Positions 57,830-64,000 of a DNA stretch of 64,000 nucleotides are shown piece after piece. Made by a program: the position numbers and the translations under genes. Source of the stretch: Rhizophagus clarus (Eukaryota > Glomeromycota > Glomeromycetes > Glomerales > Glomeraceae); contig BLAL01000074.1 of assembly GCA_015698045.1 (NCBI GenBank), positions 124,001 through 188,000 on the forward strand, read 5' to 3'. The notes under the pieces were generated by a model. It was not told the origin of the DNA. It saw only the letters and a list, made by a program, of their open reading frames with translations, and made no database searches. The number at the start of each line of letters is the position of its first letter. The first letter of the stretch is position 1.

Positions 57830-59750
57830 TAATTGGCTAGAGATGAGTTGCACTTAGTAGACATCCATCATCATGTATTTGTAGACTTGCAAAGTCAAAT
57901 TCAATGGGTGCGTAATACCCGTTTCGACAACTGTTCCAAGAGGACAATTTCCCGTACTATTGAAATCATGTCTATCATTGGGAAAAGCGTCTGTGATACC
58001 CTTTCTTCAACGAATGTTTATAATCTGTTCCAAGAACATAATTTGCGGCTTTATTAATTAAAAATTGGTTAGGATAAATCAATTAAATTAACGAAATGCA
58101 TGAATAATAATGGCGTGTAATAAGTATCTCTAATCGGCTTATTTCATTCTTATATACTACATTTCGGTAAAATAAAATTTTTTCAGGTTTTTGTCCGAAG
58201 TCTGATAAAACACCTTTAACAATTCTTTCATCATATTCGTCAAATCGACGATAATTTCGGCACGATCAGGTTGAACTCTAATTGATATTGCATAACGTGA
58301 TGCTCTAACGTCCATAGAACTACATAGTGAGGCGAAAGATGGACGTTTGTTGCTGCCTGAAAAGTGATGAGAGAAGAAATTGCATTAAAAATATTCAAGG
58401 AAAAAAATAATAAATAAACTTACCATGTGCAGGTGCAAAGTGAGAGATATCTGCACCCATCAAAATAGTGAGCATATCTGAGATCAGATTTGCCTGGATC
58501 TATAAATGAATTCATGTCACCATGTTTCACAATAATTTTAGACAAACATTGGCGCAATATTGCTTTTTTATTTGTTGTCTCATGTGTTGGCTTTGGATAC
58601 ATTGTGTTGAAACCCAATAACTGTGTCACAAACACGTTTAATTACTGCATACAACTGTATACTATGAGTTGCGGTTGAGCTTGGTCGTATTATCAGTCCT
58701 CAACCAATCATGTTTCAATGATTCCTCGATATTTCCTTGAGAATTCGCACGCAAGATTGAGGGTTTCTATTCGGAATATCATTATGTAATTATATGATAG
58801 CAAAAATTAAAAACTCAAATATTTTTTCAGTAACTTACGTATCTTGACATGTACTATTTACCAAATCTCTTGCAACAATAGATTGATCAGATCAGATAAA
58901 GATTATGGTTTAAATAAGACAAAACAGCCCATGAACAGAAGGTCGCCTCAGTTGTCACTTTTTTTCCTCATAAATTCCCTGATCTAATACACGTCTGATG
59001 CCTCTTGATAGCGCGTGATATTGTATTGTTGTGGGAGGAGACCTCTAGCTTCCACCTGTAAGATTAAGTTCGAATTATTGAAACATATTTATAATTAAAA
59101 ATTTCTATGAAACAATGTCCATATTTCCTATTTCAACCTAACAACAGCCATTTCGTTTGATACTCATCCCGAATTGTTGAAGGTATTCATTAGTGCTCCG
59201 ATCGATACGAGTTAACCCGGGTTATGCAACCCGACCCGACTTAAAAGCTCGGGTCGAGTTTAATAACGGTGACCCGCATGATCCGACCCGGTTGACCCGA
59301 GTTATTGATCGATTACTAATTAATTATAATAAATGTGTTTTTTTCCTTAAAAATTCGGGTTTAGACCCGGGATATCGGGTCAAGCCATACTCGGGTCGAG
59401 TTTAGGGTCTTGATTTTTTTCACTTAGGTCGGGTCGGGTATATCTTCAAAACCCGACCCGACATGACCCGGTAGGAGCACTAGTATTCATCAGATCGAAA
59501 ATTTAATGTATTAAAGCTATCCGGATCCTATTTGCACGAACAGATGAGATTTGATGAGTGAAACCAATCATTTCATCTGTTTGCTTTTTATTCAGCTTTC
59601 GAATAAATCGTTGTTCCTATTTTGCAAATTATGTATTTTTTTTAGGAAATAATTCTTATAATCCTATGATATTGTTAGATAAATCATATTATTTACCGGT
59701 ACCGTTTCACAAACTGAACTTCCAGTGGTAGATATGCATTTCTTCTTACA
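57830..59750 (-). pseudogene. Argonaute pseudogene (PAZ end, L2, MID, PIWI), interrupted by a hAT MITE
   Basis: Leftward order: AYLPLEVQFVKRYR at about 59720 (end of PAZ); after the MITE, EMAVVR and LLPPPTIQYHALSRG at about 59030-59150 (linker 2), VTTEATFCSWAVLSYL; TATHSIQLYAVIKRVCDTVI at about 58640 (MID); KIIVKHGDMNSFIDPG; the PIWI core ILMGADISHFAPAHG, then a GT-AG intron (58433-58357) and SNKRPSFASLCSSMDVRASR, YAISIRVQPDRAEIIVDLTN, MMKELLKVFY, LFYRNVVYKNEI; and near 57900 DRHDFNSTGNCPLGTVVETG followed by ITHPLNL. Argonautes bind small RNAs and guide silencing. This copy has stops and frameshifts throughout, and the second catalytic Asp (YRDG in active enzymes) reads Asn. The PAZ start and N-domain are not found. 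The MITE at 59191-59482 lies between PAZ and L2. Confidence 0.85.
59191..59482. mobile_element. hAT-like MITE, 292 bp, perfect 8-bp TSD (family member 2)
   Basis: Same termini as the 24371-25106 element: TAGTGCTCCGATCGATACGA (left; the other copy has TAGTGCTCCGAACGATACGA) and ACCCGGTAGGAGCACTA (right). Perfect 8-bp duplication GTATTCAT at 59183-59190 and 59483-59490. Subterminal ACCCGAC/GTCGGGT words are dense. It is an internally shortened member, inserted in the Argonaute pseudogene. Confidence 0.93.
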
Positions 59751-62639
59751 ATTACACAAGGATTAATTATCTTCTTTGAATTGATTATTTGAATGATATC
59801 GCTTCTAATATTTATGCGATTAACATGTTATTAATGATCCGTTAAATTAATTTATTGAGCTATAAGCTTTTTTTTTTATTAAATGCTAAATCCAAAAAAT
59901 TAACATGATTTTGTTTATACTAGGTCATTTGTTTTAAAAATTAAAAACTAGCCAAGGCCGAATATTAATGTAATTTAACTTAATTAAACGTTAAACGTAT
60001 AATTTAACACAAAAATAAAAATAAATAAACCTTATAAAATTTTTTATTAACAATTGATTAATTTTTTTTACTTTGAAAATAACATTCACATTTTGTCGTT
60101 GGTGAATTAATAGTTAGGGTTTGAACTAATTAGTTGATTTTTTATTCTATAAAATCTTAAAAACAAACTACAAAATAAAAAAATTTTACGATAAGTAATA
60201 AATGTTGCAATAAAAAAAATGTTAATGGAATATGGAATGAGATATGGGATATGGGATTTAAGATGCAAATGATAGGTTGGATGGGATATGAGATTCTCCT
60301 ATCCCATTTAATATAGACGGAAAGTATACGTACAGTAGTGCAGAGATTTTTGTTTTTTTATTTTTAATTCTGCGCAATAACATAATGTAATCAGATCGAT
60401 CCGGCAAGAATTTCCGTTAAAACGACTTGTTTTTTTCTGGTTTGATGATCATTTATACAATTGATTTAGGAAGTTCATTGTTGAAACTCGGAGAATTTGT
60501 GAAATAATTTTTGAATGAGCGTTCATGAATTTAATTAAGCAAATTATTTAATTAGAACTAAAAATAATGTAATACTGCATTTTGTTTCTATGTTAACACC
60601 TACTTCTTGGGTGATAAAGTTACGCCAGAAGGATAGGCAAGAAAACAATACAATTTCCAATTTTGTTGACTGATTCGTCGTTATTTTTTTAAAAAAAAGT
60701 CGAATAATTTAGAGGGCAAAAATCAAGATAAAATTTTTATGTATCATAGTGAATTTTCTAGATAATTTTCGATATTTCATAATTAGATCTTTTTTTTTTT
60801 TATAAAACTTTAGCATATTTAAAATCACTTGCTGCGAGACAGATAACTATAATACATACTGTAATAATATTATTTAAAGTTTGCATTAATTAATTTATTT
60901 ACGTAAAACGTAATTGATATATTTATAAGGAAAAGCAATGAATTGCCAGATGTGCACAAATAATTTTATTTGATTGATTCGGTAAGTAAACATCATTTCA
61001 AATTTACTACAAAAGCTCTTGTTTACGCAATCATGCATTTAAGCTTCATAATAACTAGAAATGAAATGCCAAACTTTTATTATATATTTACTTAAATATG
61101 TCTTAAAACTTCTTTGTTCTATAAATAAATAAATTTGTTTTCCATTTTTTAATATATACAGTACATTTAACATATAATAAAGTCAAATACAGGTATGTTA
61201 TAAAAGATCTACATATGAACATGTGAAGCGAAGTTGCATGTTTTACAAATGGTAAATTTTGAAAGTAACGCTTCGATTTCCGATTGCTTTTTTTTTTTGA
61301 TTTACCGAATTTTACCGGAACAAATTTTACCCGAATACTTCCATTATATTACAAGCTAAGCAAGCCGAAAATATGTGACATTTACCAGAAGAAATCAAGA
61401 ATTATTGTTTTTTTATAAGGAAATTTACGCCCTTTAATTTTTTTTTGAGCACCGTATGTCCATTTGACGATCGACTCTCTTCCTCGGCCTATCAAAATTT
61501 CAAAATTCTTTACTTATTAAAAAAAATCTCAATTATTTTTTTTAACAGGCAAATTTAGCTAAGATAAATTTATTCTGTTAGAGATATCAAGATCTTTATA
61601 AAATTAATTAAGGGAATTTGGTCTATGCCATTTGATTTAATGATGTTGTGGAATGTTTATTGTTACAAAATTTATTGACTCATCTGGCTTGTATAGGTTG
61701 ATTGTCTCTCTTTCTTATGTTACGGTATTTAGATTATCCCATGCAAGCAATCATTTATTTATGAAGAAGTGGATTGGTTATTTTCTTTCAAATCGTCTTC
61801 AATTGGTATATCAGGAACACATAATAGCTTTTTGGAAGGACTGTTTTGTGGTATTATTTGTAAATATCTCAATATTTTTACTATAATATCTTACAAACCG
61901 TTCTCAAAAAAATGAAATCCTTCCCTTTTTATGTTATTTCGAAGCTTAAGAAACGATTTACTAAATAATAAAGAATATGGATATCAAACTTCCAATTTGT
62001 GGACTGAATGTGTGACTCCATTCGAATAAACATGCTTTCTCTCGATATTTTAATCAAAGTTTACACATCCTATCTCTGTTATTAAAAATTACTGTTTGTT
62101 TGATGATACATAAGTTTTTTCAATAATAGCCAACAAATTTTGTTTAGTTAGCAGTAGAATAGTAAAAAAGTGCAAGAAGTAACTAAACTTCGGTTAGATA
62201 TATGTTTGAGTTTTATTTAGTATTTTATAGTCAAAATTAAATTTTTTTTATTAGAGAATTTTTTTATAAATATAAAAAGAAAATCTGTATAGAAAATTTT
62301 AATAAAAATATTTTATTATAAAAATTTTTTTTTAAAACACAATTAAAAATTATGCTTTTAATTAACATGAATATATTGAAGTTTAAAAAACGAATTAAAA
62401 ATAAAGTACATAGAACGATTTTCAAATAAAGAATTGCAAAAAAAGCAGATTTGCTTTCTGCACCTTTACCACTATCTTTCATATCTTTTTTTAAAAAAAG
62501 CAGAGACGTGATCGTGATTTTTTTCACAGCTGCACAGGCAGGATCCGATGTTGTACCATGAGATGTAACCTTCTCTACCAAAAGTCACAGTACATAAATT
62601 TTAAATCAAAGTTTTTATATTGCTAGAATTATTCTTAGG
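59751..62639. other. 2.9-kb intergenic region
   Basis: No gene that I can support. Minor features: GGATATGGGAT-type short repeats at 60225-60305 (AATATGGAATGAGATATGGG) and several homopolymer runs. Frames at 61653-61886 and 62264-62581 have no recognisable features. Confidence 0.4.
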
Positions 62640-62880
62640 TTTCAAACTTTCTAAACCTGGTATTAATATATTGTAGAATTTTCCTTTATTTTTAATTACA
62701 GCTTCAACTCTAGACAGCATACTAATTACCAATTTTCGACTCAAATTACAATTTTCAATATTATTCTTATCTCAAAAAGAAGATATAAAACTGTCAGGGT
62801 TATGATCAGATTTCCAAATAATTGGATTTACCGTATATCCTCCAAGAATTTCGTTATTATTATCTTGTACTCAAATGATA
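62640..62880 (-). pseudogene. TLD-domain fragment
   Basis: The minus strand reads VQDNNNEILGGYTVNPIIWK then SDHNPDSFISSF, a stop, and DKNNIENCNLSRKL. EILGGYNPIxWKS is the signature start of TLD domains (compare IIGGYNPISW in the gene at 26421-28143). No BTB part was found upstream. Confidence 0.65.
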
Positions 62881-63264
62881 AAAAGAAAGATACTATATGT
62901 ATATGGTATATATTGATAATAGAAGATAATTCCGATAAGGCGTAAAAAGTAGGAATACAAATGAAATATTCAATATGGAATTAGTGAAAACTGATATCAA
63001 GATTAATAGTTATGCAGAATTGAATAAAGAAGAAAAATGGTTTAAAAATTATTTTACGGGGCATCAGATAAATCGATATATTTAATATAGAAAAATTCAA
63101 AGAATTCTGTACAGAAGAATGAAAGAAATAACGTACCAATAACAAACAAAATCACATAATTTATATTTGTATAATAATAATAAAGGGTATTTGTTCTCAC
63201 AAAATTGTATTGTATAACGAATCATATGTATAAATATGCATAAATGGTTAATGATATCTATAAT
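62881..63264. other. Short region with a possible gene remnant
   Basis: A 36-codon plus-strand frame at about 62972-63085 (MELVKTDIKINSYAELNKEE then KWFKNYFTGHQINRYI) looks like normal coding sequence but I cannot place it in a family. Confidence 0.3.
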
Positions 63265-63460
63265 GATTAGATAAAAAAAGAAGTCAATAATCAAGTATTT
63301 TCCCGTAGAAGTTTTCCGAAAGTGACAAATAGCGTAGATCGGTCTAAACCCTTTCCTTATATGGTAATATTTTTTGTGTAGATCACTATTCTGTACTATT
63401 TGTCACATACTCCTTCGGAAAACTACTTAGGAAAAATACTTGATTATAAGAAGTCATTAA
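63265..63460. repeat. Large imperfect inverted repeat, arms about 80 bp
   Basis: 63268-63345 (AATAATCAAGTATTTTCCCG, GAAGTTTTCCGAAAGTGACA, AATAGCGTAGATC) pairs with 63381-63460 (GATCACTATTCTGTACTATT, TGTCACATACTCCTTCGGAA, AACTACTTAGGAAAAATACT TGATTAT) with small indels, around a 35-nt loop. It is probably a foldback element; no clear target duplication. Confidence 0.75.
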
Positions 63461-63610
63461 TTTATTTTTGGAAATTTTTATGCATTTCATGCATACTGTA
63501 TAAAGGTCATCATTTTAGGCTAATCATTATACGTACTATTCAGGTCCTATCACATCATACTTGCATAATTGACGCAAAAACACATTATCACATGATGTCG
63601 ATCAAATTAT

Positions 63611-63618
63611 TATATAAA
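63611..63618 (+). promoter_or_regulatory. TATA box of the kinase-like gene
   Basis: TATATAAA in ATTATTATATAAACTTATT, 35 nt upstream of the ATG, so the 5' UTR would be very short. Confidence 0.45.
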
Positions 63619-63652
63619 CTTATTTTTTGTTATAAAAAAATCTCAAACCACA

Positions 63653-64000
63653 ATGTCATCTCAATGTAAAGATTGTGGGGAAATATATACAATTAATAGA
63701 TGGTGTAAACCATGTCAATTGAAAAATTATAAGAAAAATATCGCAAACTGGACTACCGATAATGGAAATGAAAAAATTGATGATCTTATTCAAAAAATTC
63801 AAATCAAAATTTACTTGGCTTATGATATTATAGTTAAATGGATCCCATATAACCAATTTAATGATATAAAAGAAATAGCTGATAATGATATTTTTACAAT
63901 ATATTCAGCGATATGGAATGATTGTCTATTAGAATATGACAATTATAATAAAATGACTTCTAATAAAAAAGTTACTTTAAGAAGTTTATATAATTCATGG
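63653..64000 (+). CDS. Kinase-like protein, N-terminal part (cut by window end), probable pseudokinase
   Basis: 116 codons are open to the window edge. The N-terminus carries a zinc-ribbon-like C-x2-C-x9-C-x2-C (CKDCGEIYTINRWCKPC) followed by KNYKKNIANWTTDNGNEKID, the usual leader of a very large kinase family in Rhizophagus. The kinase N-lobe then starts: WIPYNQFNDIKEIADNDIFT, IYSAIWNDCLLEYD. In active members the glycine loop reads roughly LAKGGFGTVYKAIW; here it is IADNDIFTIYSAIW with no glycine. The lysine of the VALK motif is Arg (VTLRSLYNSW). Both changes predict weak or no ATP use. The frame is intact, so it is either a pseudokinase or a gene at the start of decay. Its catalytic loop lies beyond the window. 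Confidence 0.75.
   Translation, partial: MSSQCKDCGEIYTINRWCKPCQLKNYKKNIANWTTDNGNEKIDDLIQKIQIKIYLAYDIIVKWIPYNQFNDIKEIADNDIFTIYSAIWNDCLLEYDNYNKMTSNKKVTLRSLYNSW

Noticed and set aside
57833-58057. Plus-strand frame of 74 codons
   Set aside because: The opposite strand encodes the last part of the Argonaute relic (STGNCPLGTVVETGITHP), which explains its composition.
61653-61886. Plus-strand frame resembling reverse transcriptase (KKWIGYFLSNRLQLVYQ)
   Set aside because: One short hydrophobic match only; no active-site block or second domain nearby.
1-64000. tRNA, rRNA or other structural RNA genes
   Set aside because: I saw no convincing cloverleaf with A and B boxes and no rRNA-like sequence; a covariance-model scan would be needed to exclude them.

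Overview
The window looks like a chromosome segment of an arbuscular mycorrhizal fungus, most likely Rhizophagus irregularis or a close Glomeraceae relative. This is inferred from the sequence, not from a search. The grounds are: very AT-rich DNA; short GTAAGT...TAG introns of about 70-110 nt; single-exon F-box proteins of the 'LHSCILVNRLWCRLAIPLLWE' type; BTB-BACK-TLD proteins; a CPECN-like kinase N-terminus; an archaeal-type P-loop ATPase relic; an Argonaute relic; and abundant decayed transposons.

Layout. 0-3.4 kb: a short tandem repeat, a frameshifted ATPase relic (-), and an intact F-box gene (+). 3.9-5.5 kb: BTB-BACK-TLD pseudogene. 6.4-16.8 kb: repeats, comprising two oppositely oriented copies of a dispersed repeat, a pogo-like MITE, a hAT-like MITE, a foldback built of GTCGGGATTTT units, and a minisatellite with alternating 105/91-bp periods. 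18.2 kb: Asn/Gln-rich hypothetical gene. 21.9 kb: spliced Myb/SANT-like gene. 24.4-25.1 kb: hAT MITE with perfect 8-bp target-site duplication (TSD). 26.4-28.1 kb: intact BTB-BACK-TLD gene (-). 31.2-32.7 kb: second F-box gene, with its 3' end duplicated in tandem. 34 kb: kinase-tail relic and foldback. 35.2-37.3 kb: 13-exon aldo/keto reductase (-). 39.7-41.4 kb: a gene for a 51-aa secreted Cys-rich peptide whose last 16 residues are encoded by fifteen consecutive 3- or 6-nt exons inside tandemly related introns. 43.4-50.1 kb: 5'-truncated LINE relic and Tnp2 (CACTA/Plavaka) transposase relic. 52-55 kb: short orphan ORF, foldback MITE, and purine-rich strand. 56.1-56.8 kb: second Myb/SANT-like gene (-). 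57.8-59.8 kb: Argonaute pseudogene split by a second hAT MITE copy. 62.6 kb: TLD relic. 63.3 kb: large inverted repeat. 63.65-64 kb: 5' part of a kinase-like gene that looks like a pseudokinase.

The genes are independent units, each with its own TATA-type promoter; there are no operons. The intact genes belong to families that are large in this fungal group (F-box, BTB/TLD, kinase-like, Myb-like), plus one oxidoreductase. The most unusual item is the 39.7-kb microexon gene: every intron is phase 1, every microexon is a multiple of 3 nt, and the introns share a common core. It therefore looks like an array of duplicated intron cassettes carrying one codon's worth of coding sequence each, a layout that could diversify a secreted peptide by cassette duplication, point change or exon skipping.
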